Source of the DNA: Luteibacter anthropi
GTDB lineage: Bacteria; Pseudomonadota; Gammaproteobacteria; Xanthomonadales; Rhodanobacteraceae
Direction of reading: 5' to 3'
Assembly: GCF_011759365.1 (NCBI RefSeq)
Contig: NZ_JAARLZ010000013.1
Coordinates: forward strand, 1-64,000
DNA length: 64,000 bases
Shown here: in pieces, positions 16,254 through 25,588 of the stretch
Position numbering within the stretch: position 1 is the stretch's first letter
Layout: each line of letters opens with the position of its first letter
The notes under the pieces: model-generated
What the model saw: only the letters and a program-made list of their open reading frames with translations
Databases searched by the model: none
What the model was told of the DNA's origin: nothing
Translations under genes and position numbers: made by a program

Positions 16254-19200
16254 TCAGAAGTCGTACGTCACGGCCAGGCGTGCGTAACGCGGGTCCTGCA
16301 CGTAGAGCGGCACGCGGTAGATCGGGTTCGGGGTGAAGGGGCGATCCTCGCTCGACGGGTAACGGTAGGTGGCGCGCTGCTGGTTCAGCACGTTGAAGAC
16401 ATTGGCCGAGAAGGCCAGTTTCTGGTCGGCCCAGTTCGGCCGGTAGGTCAGGCCGAGGTCGAGCTGGAACGTCCAGGGCAGCCGGCCTTGCGATCCCGGC
16501 GGCGACGGCAGCCCGTTGCAGTAGTGATAGGTGCTGCCGTAGGTCTTCGGGTCGCTGTGCGTGGCACCGTAATAGCCCAGGCATACCTCGGGGGCGCCGG
16601 AGATCGCCTGGAAGCTGCCGGAGAGCTGCCATTCCGGGGCGAACTGCCAGTAACCGTACGCCTTGAGCTGATGAGTGTGATCGTTGCCGAGCACACCGTT
16701 GGAATACTGCATGACGTAGCTGTTGTCCCAGTCCACGCTGCCCGCAGCGCCGGACTGACGCGTATCCGTGCGTGCCTGGCCTTCCGAGTCGCCATAGGAA
16801 CGCGAGAACAGGTAATCGACCTTGCCGTACCAGACGCCATCGAATGTGTGCTCGAGGAATCCTTCGAGGCTGTAGTAGCGGCGCTTGGCGGACGGAAAGC
16901 CCATCTCGTCGCGACTGAGCGGTACGCCGTAGGCCCGGCCGTTGGCGTCGATCAGGGTGAACGTGTTGGCCGAACCGCCGTTGATCAGGTAGCAGCTGTT
17001 GCTGCTGCCGATGGTATGGCCCAGCGCCGTGGCCTTGTCCGTCACCAGGCCCACGTCGCAGAAGTCGTCGATCACGCTGCGCAGGATGCGCTGGGTCGCC
17101 TTGACGCCGTAGACCCAGTGCTCACCGAACGACTTGTCGAAGCCCAGGATGAATTCGTCCTGGTGTTCCGCTTTCAGGTTCCTGCCGGCGACGGTGCGAG
17201 GGTCGGGCGGGATGCCATAGGAGTTGTTGCCCGAGACCACGCCGCTGATCTGGGTGAGGCCGGTCGGTGCGCCTGTCGTGGGATCGATGCCGGAATAGGT
17301 GTAGTACTGCTGCGTCGAGGTGTATCCCGCCGCTGCGCCGGTTGCCGGGTTGAGCGGAAGGCCAAGGTAATAACGGCCCGCATTGGCGAATATCTTGAAC
17401 GAACCATCGCCATTCACGTCCCACGAGGCACCCAGGCGAGGTGCCCACTGCGGTTTGGTCTGCTTGATGAAAGCCTGGCCGAACTGGTTGTAGTCAGTGA
17501 ACTGGTCGTTGCGCAGGCCGATCGACAGGAGCCACTGGTCGGTGAGCTGCCACTTATCCTCGATGTACTGCGCGCGTTGCCTGGAGCGCACGTTCACGCG
17601 GTTGTTCACGATGTTGCGGCTGACGAAGTAGCCGGTCTGACCATTGGGGAACAGGCCGGGCGCCGGCACGAAGTTGCTTCCTGAGGCATCGGAGATCGGC
17701 TGGTTGGGGTTATCGGTGTGACCGTAGTCCCAGACATAGCCCGGGCCGGGGCTGGACGTGCCGAAGTCGAGGACGCGCGAGCCTACGTTGTCTATGCCTG
17801 CCGAGAGAGTGTGGTCGCCGAGCACGTAGGCGACGTCGAAACGGAAGTTGGTCGACTTGTTGCCACGACCTGGCGCGCTGATGTCGGGTACCTGGCTGTT
17901 CTGGATGGCATGGCCACCGTTCAACAGCGGATTCTGCTTGGGCGCATCGTCGACGCGGACCAGGCTGGGGTCGTAGTCGGCCGCCTGGTCGTAGTTCTTG
18001 GTGTCCATCTTGCCGTACATGGCGCTGATGGTGAGGTTGTCGGTGATGTAGCCGGTGTACTTGGCGACGTAGAGATCGCCGCCGGTCTTGGTGTCGTTGA
18101 CATCGCCGATGCGCGAGGTGCGCTCGCGGTTGACGAAGTCATAGCGGTAGCGGGTGCCGGAGCCTTCGCGCTTGTCGCCGGCGCCGGTCAGTTCGAGGAT
18201 GTTGCTTTCGTTGATGTTCCAGTCGAGCTTGGCGTACCAGCGCGGCGATCGATAATCGTTGGTCGATGCCGGCGTGTTGTTGCCCACGTCGTTGACGTTG
18301 CGCCGTCCCTGTTTTTCGAATTCACCGGCAGCGAAGAAGAACAGCTTGTCCTTGATCAGCGGGCCACCGGCATAGGCGCTCACCGTCGTGGTCCAGGCGC
18401 GGTTTTCGCTCTTGGGCTGGTAAAGATTGCCCGCAGGCGCAGAGGCTGGCGTGGCGTAGTAATGCAGGTCGGAATAATGCGAGCGTGCAAAGGCCGGCTC
18501 CCATAGCACCTGGGCGCCGAAATGCCATTCATTGCTGCCGCGCTTGCCGACCTGGTTAATCACGCCGCCGTCAGAGCGGCCGTACTGCGCGCTGTAGCCG
18601 CCGGTATAGACCTCCTGCTGGTCGATGGCGCCGTAAGGCAGCTGCAGGCCGCCGAGTGCGTTGAGCGGATCGGTCGTGTTGAAGCCGTTGACGTAGTAGG
18701 CATTCTCGTTGGCGGCCGCACCGCCGAAGCTCGCCACGGAGTGACCCGTGTCGCTCTGGAAGTTCGCGCCATTGTTCACCACACCCGGGGCCAGCCGGGC
18801 AATCGCTTCGGCGTTGCGCCCGAGCGGCAGCCTGGCGAGCTGCTGGGAGGTGATGACGGTGCGCGAATCGACGGACGTGACGTCGATACTGGGCAGGGCG
18901 GTGCCTGTCACCGTGACGCCGGTGAGGCTGGTGGCATCGCCTGCCGTAGCGGTTGGGGTGGGTGCGGCGAAGGAGACATCGGTGCTCGCGCCGACGCGCA
19001 AGGCAACATCCTTGCGCGTATCCACCGTCGTGCCGTCACGGACCAGGCTCACGGTGTAGGTGCCCAGGGGAAGCTGCGATACCGCATAACGACCACGAGC
19101 ATCGACGGCAATCTCGCGGCGGAAACCGCTTCCACTCTCGATGACGATGCTCTGGTTGCCGCCGGCCGGGACGCTGCCGTTGATACCGCCGGTGGTGGAC

Positions 19201-19286
19201 TGGGCCTGGACGGCGCTCACGCCGGCCAGGCAGGTACAGATGGCGAGCGCGAGCGCGCTCTTCCGCGAAAAGTTCGGTTTGTTCAT
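16254..19286 (-). CDS. TonB-dependent outer-membrane receptor with carboxypeptidase-like N-terminal domain (OmpA/Oar type)
   Basis: A 1010-residue outer-membrane protein. The signal peptide is about residues 1-27 (MNKPNFSRKSALALAICTCL...). A carboxypeptidase-regulatory-like beta domain (about 30-115; GRYAVSQLPLGTYTVSLVRD) follows, then the TonB plug (TVITSQQLARLPLGRNAEAI, PYGAIDQQEVYTGGYSAQYG) and a long beta-barrel ending in LAVTYDF with C-terminal Phe. These receptors take up large substrates, using energy from TonB; some members of this group bind proteins or peptides or affect adhesion. GGGGAGCAC precedes the ATG at 19286. No transporter is adjacent. Confidence 0.9.
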   Translation of the reverse strand: MNKPNFSRKSALALAICTCLAGVSAVQAQSTTGGINGSVPAGGNQSIVIESGSGFRREIAVDARGRYAVSQLPLGTYTVSLVRDGTTVDTRKDVALRVGASTDVSFAAPTPTATAGDATSLTGVTVTGTALPSIDVTSVDSRTVITSQQLARLPLGRNAEAIARLAPGVVNNGANFQSDTGHSVASFGGAAANENAYYVNGFNTTDPLNALGGLQLPYGAIDQQEVYTGGYSAQYGRSDGGVINQVGKRGSNEWHFGAQVLWEPAFARSHYSDLHYYATPASAPAGNLYQPKSENRAWTTTVSAYAGGPLIKDKLFFFAAGEFEKQGRRNVNDVGNNTPASTNDYRSPRWYAKLDWNINESNILELTGAGDKREGSGTRYRYDFVNRERTSRIGDVNDTKTGGDLYVAKYTGYITDNLTISAMYGKMDTKNYDQAADYDPSLVRVDDAPKQNPLLNGGHAIQNSQVPDISAPGRGNKSTNFRFDVAYVLGDHTLSAGIDNVGSRVLDFGTSSPGPGYVWDYGHTDNPNQPISDASGSNFVPAPGLFPNGQTGYFVSRNIVNNRVNVRSRQRAQYIEDKWQLTDQWLLSIGLRNDQFTDYNQFGQAFIKQTKPQWAPRLGASWDVNGDGSFKIFANAGRYYLGLPLNPATGAAAGYTSTQQYYTYSGIDPTTGAPTGLTQISGVVSGNNSYGIPPDPRTVAGRNLKAEHQDEFILGFDKSFGEHWVYGVKATQRILRSVIDDFCDVGLVTDKATALGHTIGSSNSCYLINGGSANTFTLIDANGRAYGVPLSRDEMGFPSAKRRYYSLEGFLEHTFDGVWYGKVDYLFSRSYGDSEGQARTDTRQSGAAGSVDWDNSYVMQYSNGVLGNDHTHQLKAYGYWQFAPEWQLSGSFQAISGAPEVCLGYYGATHSDPKTYGSTYHYCNGLPSPPGSQGRLPWTFQLDLGLTYRPNWADQKLAFSANVFNVLNQQRATYRYPSSEDRPFTPNPIYRVPLYVQDPRYARLAVTYDF

Positions 19287-19910
19287 GTGCTCCCCAGGAA
19301 TGTCGGTGCCGCCAAGTGACTCAAGCGGTGACACGCGACGAAGCCCTCGCCCATCCCCGGCGAAGCCCCCGTCCCTCGTCGTTCGTCACCGGCCTATTTG
19401 CCTCGATCCAAATAGACCCTGCGAACGATTTACATGAGCGCTCCGACGATGTCCAGACCTCAGGAGCGGCGACGATATGGACGTCCAATTGAAAGTTGCC
19501 GATGGCGCGATGCAGCAGAAAACCGCGTAAGTAGAGGTATTTCCGTATGTTGATGACCACCGGTCGCCTGGCGAATCCAGGGAAATCAGGGGCACGATGG
19601 CAGGCTTTTCACCGATGCCGCCGAAGTGTATTGGGATGCTGTTTTTGTGACGTGGTTTGGATCGAGGCAAGTCTCGTGCCATATCCATGCTTCCTTGTTC
19701 GCGCAAAGAAGGCTTCGACATGTTTTGACGGGATAAAGGGCCGTATATCGCGCTGCGACGACACGCCGCAATCCTGAACAGGACGGTGATTTCCATTGGG
19801 AAACCGCGTCTTAGCCGAAATTACCGCTATAAGGGCCAAATTCGGACTTGCCAGCGCACGGCAAGACCATAGACTAGGCGATTATCGCGTAGGGGGCGGG
19901 TCAGGCGGGC
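19287..19910. other. Long lower-GC intergenic region, no convincing gene
   Basis: About 620 bases separate the receptor and hybrid-kinase starts. GC content falls to about half between roughly 19420 and 19850, clearly below its surroundings. Open frames of up to 136 codons on the minus strand (19386-19796) and 76 on the plus strand (19547-19777) have no family-like sequence, signal peptide or clear ribosome site, so I do not call them. The region must carry both divergent promoters, one of which is proposed at 19848-19875. It could be a decayed gene, a regulatory RNA, or foreign DNA. Confidence 0.55.
19848..19875 (+). promoter_or_regulatory. Candidate sigma70-type promoter of the hybrid kinase gene
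   Basis: TTGCCA (19848-19853), a 16-base spacer and TAGACT (19870-19875) lie 35 bases upstream of the kinase ATG. The match is moderate (5 of 6 and 4 of 6) and unproven. Confidence 0.4.
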
Positions 19911-22085
19911 ATGAATATCGATGGCGGTAGCGGTAAGCGCGCCGAACCGGTGATGCTCAGCGAGGCTGCCGAACGTCTGCGCAATCCGCGGATCGATCGC
20001 ATCGTCGCCAGCTTCCGCGAGTACCGCGTCTCGCTCATGCGAGCGGTCATCCTTGGGTTTATCGTGGTGTGGACGGCGGCGTGGCTTCAGGGGCCCGAGC
20101 CGATGGCCCTCGAGGCCCACCGGGTGTTTCCCGTGGCGGGCGGTCTTTTCCTGGGTGCCACGTTCTGGATGCTGTGCATGCACGCGGCCCCCCGCCTGCG
20201 GCGAAGCCAGTTCGTGGATGCCATCGGCACCATCGCCAACTACGTCATCGTGTGCGTGCTGTTGAAGACCGCCTTCATGCTGGTCATCACACTGACGGCG
20301 GTACTGCCTTTCCTGTCGGTGGCGGTCGGCGTCCGTTATAGCCGCAAGGCGTTTGCGGCCAGCGTCGTCGCCTCGGTGGCGGTGCTGATCGTAAGCGGCC
20401 CGGAGGGTTACTGGATTGCCCGTCCGGCCTATGCGTTGTACGCGCTGGCCCTGGTGGTCGTATTGCCCATGACGCTTTACCGGCTGATGGACGCACTGCG
20501 CGAAGTATCCTCCGAGGCGATCGCCTCGCGCGAGGCGCAGCATCGCTTCATCTCGATGATGAGCCACGAGATGCGCACGCCGTTGAGCACGGTCATCCAC
20601 TCCGCGTCGCTGATCGATACCTCGGTGATGAACGACGACCAGCGGCGACTGGTGGCCTTGCTCGCGTCCAACGCCAATGCGCTACTGCATCGGGTCAATG
20701 CCGTACTCGACGTCGCATCGTTCGCGGGCGGCCGTTTCAACCTGCGCTATCAGCCATTCAGTTTTGACGAAGTACTCGAAACCGTCGGCGCCGTGTGCCG
20801 CCCGCACGCGGCGGAAAAACGCCTTGCCTTCACGCTGTCCCGCGACGCTTCGGTGGGAGGCGTGTTCACGGGTGACCCGGGCCGGATCGAACAGGTGCTC
20901 TCCAACCTGGCCTCCAATGCCGTCAAGTTCACGCCACCGGGTGGCTCGGTAGAGGTCCGCGTGGAACTGCATGAGGGCGTGGGAGGGCGTGATCCCACCA
21001 TCCTGTGCACGGTGACCGATACCGGCATCGGCATCGCCGATGCGGACAAGGCACGGATCTTCGACCCGTTCCACCAGGTAAGTGCGGGCGAAAGCCGCCG
21101 CCAGGAGGGCGTTGGCCTTGGTTTGTACATCGTGCGCAATGTTTCCGAGCAGATGCACGGTCACCTGCATGTTGCCGACAATCCGCTTGGCGGCACGGTG
21201 TTCAGCTGGCGCTTCTCGCTGGCGCGTGCGGCGGAAGGTGTCCGCAGCGTGGCGGAGATGCCGCTGGTGGAACTGCTCGACGATCATCGCCGCCGGGTCG
21301 CCTCCCAGCGTTGCCTCGTCGTCGATGACAACGCGGCCAACCGGGAAATCGTGGGCCGGATCCTGGAGCGTGCCGGTCATGCCGCCACGTTCAGCGCCAG
21401 CGGTGACGAAGCGCTGGGCCGTCTTGCGGAGGCCGAGTTCGATCTCATCTTCATGGACCTGCACATGCCAGGAAGTTCGGGCTGGGACGTACTGGGCCGT
21501 ATCGACGTGGCGCGGCGTACCCGCCCGATTCCGCCCATCGTGATGCTCAGTGCCGATTCCAGCCACGATGCCGTGCGCATTGCCTTCAAGGCCGGTGCCC
21601 GCGCCTACCTCACCAAACCCATCGCCGCGCAGCGGTTGCTGGATGTGATCGAATCCATCGCCGAGGAGCGCTGGCTGGAAGATACGGCTCGTGCATGGCA
21701 GACGGTCCCTGAAGTGACGGCCGTGGAAACGCAGGATCCTTCCCCGTTGGACGAGATGCGAATGCTCGCCACCGACGAAGAGTTCGCTGGGTTCGTCGAT
21801 CTGTGCGTGCGTACCGCGGGAGCGCACATCGAAGCGCTCAGGGCGTCGATGTCGTGCCATGACATCGCGGCGGCATCGGAAGCCATCCATGCCCTGCGCA
21901 ACGTGCTGGGCAACCTGGGACTGCCGGGTGGCTCGCGCGTCTGTGACGACCTTGCCGTGCTGCTGGATGCCGGGGGCGATTTCCACCAGGCCCATGCGGA
22001 ACTGGACACGCTTGCGCGATCCGTATGGCGCTTTGCCGAGATCCAGGGCATGCGCTCGCGCTCCATGGAAGGTGCGGGCGCCTGA
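19911..22085 (+). CDS. RpfC-like hybrid sensor histidine kinase (kinase-receiver-HPt)
   Basis: A 724-residue hybrid kinase. Residues about 40-190 hold some five membrane segments with no large periplasmic domain. HisKA follows with the phospho-acceptor SMMSHEMRTPL (His219). HATPase comes next (DPGRIEQVLSNLASNAVKF, DTGIGI, GVGLGLYIV), then a receiver domain with Asp516 in LIFMDLHMPG and Lys in AYLTKPI, and a C-terminal HPt-like region with His660 in EAIHALRNVLGNLGL. Length and order match RpfC, the DSF sensor of Xanthomonas, but no rpfF or rpfG lies nearby, so the signal is unknown. The kinase at 22180 follows in the same direction after 94 bases, with no response-regulator gene between. Confidence 0.9.
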   Translation: MNIDGGSGKRAEPVMLSEAAERLRNPRIDRIVASFREYRVSLMRAVILGFIVVWTAAWLQGPEPMALEAHRVFPVAGGLFLGATFWMLCMHAAPRLRRSQFVDAIGTIANYVIVCVLLKTAFMLVITLTAVLPFLSVAVGVRYSRKAFAASVVASVAVLIVSGPEGYWIARPAYALYALALVVVLPMTLYRLMDALREVSSEAIASREAQHRFISMMSHEMRTPLSTVIHSASLIDTSVMNDDQRRLVALLASNANALLHRVNAVLDVASFAGGRFNLRYQPFSFDEVLETVGAVCRPHAAEKRLAFTLSRDASVGGVFTGDPGRIEQVLSNLASNAVKFTPPGGSVEVRVELHEGVGGRDPTILCTVTDTGIGIADADKARIFDPFHQVSAGESRRQEGVGLGLYIVRNVSEQMHGHLHVADNPLGGTVFSWRFSLARAAEGVRSVAEMPLVELLDDHRRRVASQRCLVVDDNAANREIVGRILERAGHAATFSASGDEALGRLAEAEFDLIFMDLHMPGSSGWDVLGRIDVARRTRPIPPIVMLSADSSHDAVRIAFKAGARAYLTKPIAAQRLLDVIESIAEERWLEDTARAWQTVPEVTAVETQDPSPLDEMRMLATDEEFAGFVDLCVRTAGAHIEALRASMSCHDIAAASEAIHALRNVLGNLGLPGGSRVCDDLAVLLDAGGDFHQAHAELDTLARSVWRFAEIQGMRSRSMEGAGA

Positions 22086-22179
22086 GGCGCTTGCACGCCT
22101 GCCGGCTGCTGAGCAGTTTTTGCCGCGACGCGAAGCCTCCGGCCGCGTTATCGTTGCGCCTCACCGGATAGGACAGGAC

Positions 22180-25100
22180 ATGCGTCGCCTGCTACGCGCG
22201 ATGGCCAGGTCGGGAATCGTCGGGCTGGCGCTGTTGGGCTGGCTGGCGAGCGCGTGGGCGGGCGACAGCCGCGACCGGGATATCAGCCAGTTTTTTCATT
22301 CCTCATGGACGGTGCGCCAGGGGGCGCCCGGGCAGGTCACGGCGCTGGCGCAGACGGCCGATGGCTATCTCTGGCTGGGCTCGCTGAGCGGCCTGTATCG
22401 CTTCGACGGCGTGCGCTTCGAGCGTTATCGCCCGCATGGCAGCGACTTCCTGGCCTCCGCGGTATCCACGCTCTATGCGCCGCCTTCGGGGGGGCTGTGG
22501 GTCGGTTTTCGCTATGGCGTGATCAGCTACATCGCGCAGGACGGCCGTGCCACGCACTATGCGGCCGGCTCGGGGCTGCCCACGGCCACCGTCTACGGCA
22601 TCGCCGGCACGCCGGACGGACGCATCTGGGCCGCGACCTTCAGCGGCCTGGTCCAGCTCGACCACGGGCGCTGGCATGCGGTCAGCCCGGTCATGGGCCT
22701 GATCGGCTCGCGCGCACGCAACCTCACGGTAGACCGTGAGGGACGCCTGTGGGTCGCCACGGAGAAGGCGCTCGAATGGCTGCCCAACGGTGGCCAGCAT
22801 TTCGTGGTGGCGACCACCGACGTAGGCCGCATCAATCGTATTGCCGAAGCACCGGACGGCACGATCTGGGTGGCGGAAGCCGATGGCGGCGTGCGTCCCG
22901 CATGGGCCGGAGAGCGCAACCCGGACGACATGGGGCCGGTGCTGCGGCTGGCGTCGGCCGGGCTGTTGTTTGATCGCGACGGTGCCCTGTGGATGCCTAC
23001 GCTGGGCGACGGCATCCGTCGCGTGCCCTACGTGCGCGAGCTTCCTCGCCAGGTGATCGATGCCAGCGGCACGGTCGCACAACGCTTCGTCGAGCATGAC
23101 GGCTTGTCGTCGGACTCCGCGGATGCCGTCATCCAGGACAGGGAAGGCAATATCTGGGTGGGCGGCACGGGTGGACTGGATCGCTTCCGGGTCAGCCGGC
23201 TTGAGCCAGCCCCCACGCTGCCCGGCGCGACGGACTTCGCCATCGTCGCCGCGAAAGGCCACGGGGTCTGGGCGGGCACGAAGAACCGCCCCCTGGCCAG
23301 GGTGGAGCCCTCCGGCGTGCAGGCGACCAACTTCACCAGCGCCATCACGGCGGTGTCGCGCGATGCCGACGGCATCTGGCTGGGAGGGCCCGAAGGCATC
23401 TGGCGGATGCGTGACGGTGATCCCATGCCCGTGGCCGACCTGCCATCGCCGCAGTACACGGGCGTGCAGGCCATCGAGAGCGATGGGCATGGCGGCGTGT
23501 GGCTGTCGATCAACCGCCCGGGGCTCTATCACTACAGCAATGGTCGCTGGACGTTCGACACCCTGCCCATCATGGCGAACGATCCGTCGCCTCTGATCCT
23601 GCACCGGGATGCATCGGATCGCCTGTGGATGGGATTCGCCCGCAACACGGTGCTGGTGCGCGACAAGGAGCACGACCGCCTGCTCGGCCCGGCGAACGGC
23701 CTCACGATAGGCAACGTCACCGCGATCATGGACGACGGGAGCATGACCTGGCTCGGTGGCGAACTGGGCCTGGCCCTGGTGCAGGGACAGGAGGTGCGCA
23801 GCATTCCCACCCTGGGCGAACCGCTTGCCGGCATTACCGGTCTGGTCCGCGACAGTCGTGGCGACGTCTGGGTGAACAGTGCCGCAGGCGTGGGCCGCAT
23901 CGCGGGTGCCGACCTTCGCCGTGCAGCAAGCGATGCGACGTACCGGCCTGCAGTGGAGCTGTTCGACTGGCTGGACGGCCTGCCGGGAACGCCATCGCAG
24001 TTCCGTCCCCTGCCGAGTGCGGCCGTGGCGGACGATGGCCGGCTCTGGTTCGCGACCACCAGTGCCATCGTGTCGATCGATCCGCTCGATGTGCCACACA
24101 ACACCTTGCCGCCACCGGTGCATATCCAGTCGGTATCCACCGACATGGGCACCTGGCCCACCATGACGCCGGTGCACCTGCCGGCACGCATCGAGCGGCT
24201 GCGCATCGCCTACACGGCCACCAGCCTGAGCATGCCCGAGCGCGTGCGGTTCCGTTATCGGCTCGAAGGGCTCGATACGCGCTGGCGCGATGCAGGTACC
24301 GAGCGCGAGGCGATCTATACCGATCCACCGCCGGGGCATTACGTTTTCCAGGTGACTGCCGCGAACGAAGACGGCGTGTGGAACGAACAGGGTGCCGAGT
24401 TGCCTATCGACATTGCCCCTGCGTTCTACGAGGCATGGTGGTTTGCCGTGTTGTGCGTGATCGCGGCGGTGGCGATCCTCGCCGCGGCTTATCTTTCGCG
24501 CGTGCAGCGGATCAAGGCCAGCCTGCGCGAGCGCCTTCAGGAACGGCATGCCGAGCGCGAGCGCATCGCGCGCGAGCTGCACGACACCTTGCTGCAAAGC
24601 ATCCAGGGGTTGTCGATGCGCTTCCAGGCGATTGCAAACCGCGTACCCGAAGGCGATGCGCTGCGCGATTCAATGGAGCGCGCACTGGATCGCGCGGAAG
24701 ACGTGCTGGTGGAGGCACGTGATCGGGTCAGAGGCTTGCGCGAACACACGGTGGACTCGCGCGGTCTCGCCGTCGCACTACAGGAACTGGCTGCGGAATA
24801 TGCGCAGGAACACACCGTGCCCATCGGCGTCGATGCGCGCATCGATGCGTCCGGCATGGATCGCGCGGTGCGCGACGAACTGTACGGCGTGACCCGCGAG
24901 GCATTGCACAATGCGGTGGCTCACGCGGATGCAAGTCGTATCGACATCGTGCTGGATGTCGAGGGCCGTGATCTCGTGCTGCATGTGTGCGACGACGGAC
25001 GAGGCATGGACGAAGCCATGTTGCGCGAAGGGCGCGAGGGTCACTGGGGCCTGCGCGGCATTCGAGAGCGCGCCGTGGCCATCGGCGGCATGGCTTCGAT

Positions 25101-25212
25101 TACCTCGCGTCTTGCCGGCGGCACGGTGGTGACGGTGCGTATTCCCGTCGAGCGGGCATTCCCCGGCCGTGGTCACTGGTTGCGCCGCCGATTCCGGCGG
25201 CGCAACGATTGA
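22180..25212 (+). CDS. Two-component propeller sensor histidine kinase (Reg_prop / Y_Y_Y / HisKA_3)
   Basis: A 1010-residue sensor. An N-terminal signal/anchor (about residues 1-28) leads into a large periplasmic part of repeated WLG/WVG/WVA-type blades (two beta-propellers, about residues 40-650). A Y_Y_Y domain follows (about 670-745; VRFRYRLEGLDTRWRDAG), then one membrane helix (about 752-775), a HisKA_3 dimerisation segment with His801 in ERIARELHDTLLQSIQG, and an HATPase_c (CDDGRGMDEAM, HWGLRGIRERA). This architecture usually pairs with a LuxR/NarL-type regulator, but none lies here. AGGACA precedes the ATG at 22180; the same frame is open earlier inside the preceding gene but would lack a signal peptide. 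Confidence 0.9.
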   Translation: MRRLLRAMARSGIVGLALLGWLASAWAGDSRDRDISQFFHSSWTVRQGAPGQVTALAQTADGYLWLGSLSGLYRFDGVRFERYRPHGSDFLASAVSTLYAPPSGGLWVGFRYGVISYIAQDGRATHYAAGSGLPTATVYGIAGTPDGRIWAATFSGLVQLDHGRWHAVSPVMGLIGSRARNLTVDREGRLWVATEKALEWLPNGGQHFVVATTDVGRINRIAEAPDGTIWVAEADGGVRPAWAGERNPDDMGPVLRLASAGLLFDRDGALWMPTLGDGIRRVPYVRELPRQVIDASGTVAQRFVEHDGLSSDSADAVIQDREGNIWVGGTGGLDRFRVSRLEPAPTLPGATDFAIVAAKGHGVWAGTKNRPLARVEPSGVQATNFTSAITAVSRDADGIWLGGPEGIWRMRDGDPMPVADLPSPQYTGVQAIESDGHGGVWLSINRPGLYHYSNGRWTFDTLPIMANDPSPLILHRDASDRLWMGFARNTVLVRDKEHDRLLGPANGLTIGNVTAIMDDGSMTWLGGELGLALVQGQEVRSIPTLGEPLAGITGLVRDSRGDVWVNSAAGVGRIAGADLRRAASDATYRPAVELFDWLDGLPGTPSQFRPLPSAAVADDGRLWFATTSAIVSIDPLDVPHNTLPPPVHIQSVSTDMGTWPTMTPVHLPARIERLRIAYTATSLSMPERVRFRYRLEGLDTRWRDAGTEREAIYTDPPPGHYVFQVTAANEDGVWNEQGAELPIDIAPAFYEAWWFAVLCVIAAVAILAAAYLSRVQRIKASLRERLQERHAERERIARELHDTLLQSIQGLSMRFQAIANRVPEGDALRDSMERALDRAEDVLVEARDRVRGLREHTVDSRGLAVALQELAAEYAQEHTVPIGVDARIDASGMDRAVRDELYGVTREALHNAVAHADASRIDIVLDVEGRDLVLHVCDDGRGMDEAMLREGREGHWGLRGIRERAVAIGGMASITSRLAGGTVVTVRIPVERAFPGRGHWLRRRFRRRND

Positions 25213-25216
25213 TGCA

Positions 25217-25477
25217 TCAACGATCACGCACCGCCGCCACGGCAGCGGCGAGACTCTCGTCCGAAATACGGAACACATCGAACACGCCCAGCCGTTCCAT
25301 GGCAGGCACGAGGGCGAGGGCGTCTTCCAGGGCGGCGGCACGTGCTGCGGTGTCGCTGCCCTCGTCGGCAAGCGCACGGGCATTCACGATGAAGGCGCCC
25401 ACCGTGCCCTTGCGGACCGTGACGCCATCGAGCACCACGCTGTTCGTGTCGTCGGGGAGGATATCGTGGGGTTTCAT
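25217..25477 (-). CDS. Small hypothetical protein, 86 aa
   Basis: Begins MKPHDILPDDTNSVVLDGVT and continues with a basic VRKGTVGAFIVNARAL segment and an Ala-rich helix. It is soluble with no signal peptide. I do not recognise the family, although the compact, fully coding-like composition argues that it is a real protein. It converges with the propeller kinase 4 bases away and is divergent from the AraC gene. Confidence 0.65.
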   Translation of the reverse strand: MKPHDILPDDTNSVVLDGVTVRKGTVGAFIVNARALADEGSDTAARAAALEDALALVPAMERLGVFDVFRISDESLAAAVAAVRDR

Positions 25478-25588
25478 GAGCAGGTCTCATTGGGATGTGT
25501 GCATAGCGTGAGGCGGCCGGGCTTGGCGCGCGCCCGCGTTCGCGCCAGACTTCGTCGCGTGCACGCCAATCCGCCCCCGCCGCCCCTC

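Noticed and set aside
19386-19796. A 136-codon frame in the low-GC gap
   Set aside because: No ribosome site, signal peptide or family-like sequence, and its composition differs from the genes around it; kept only as part of the intergenic note.
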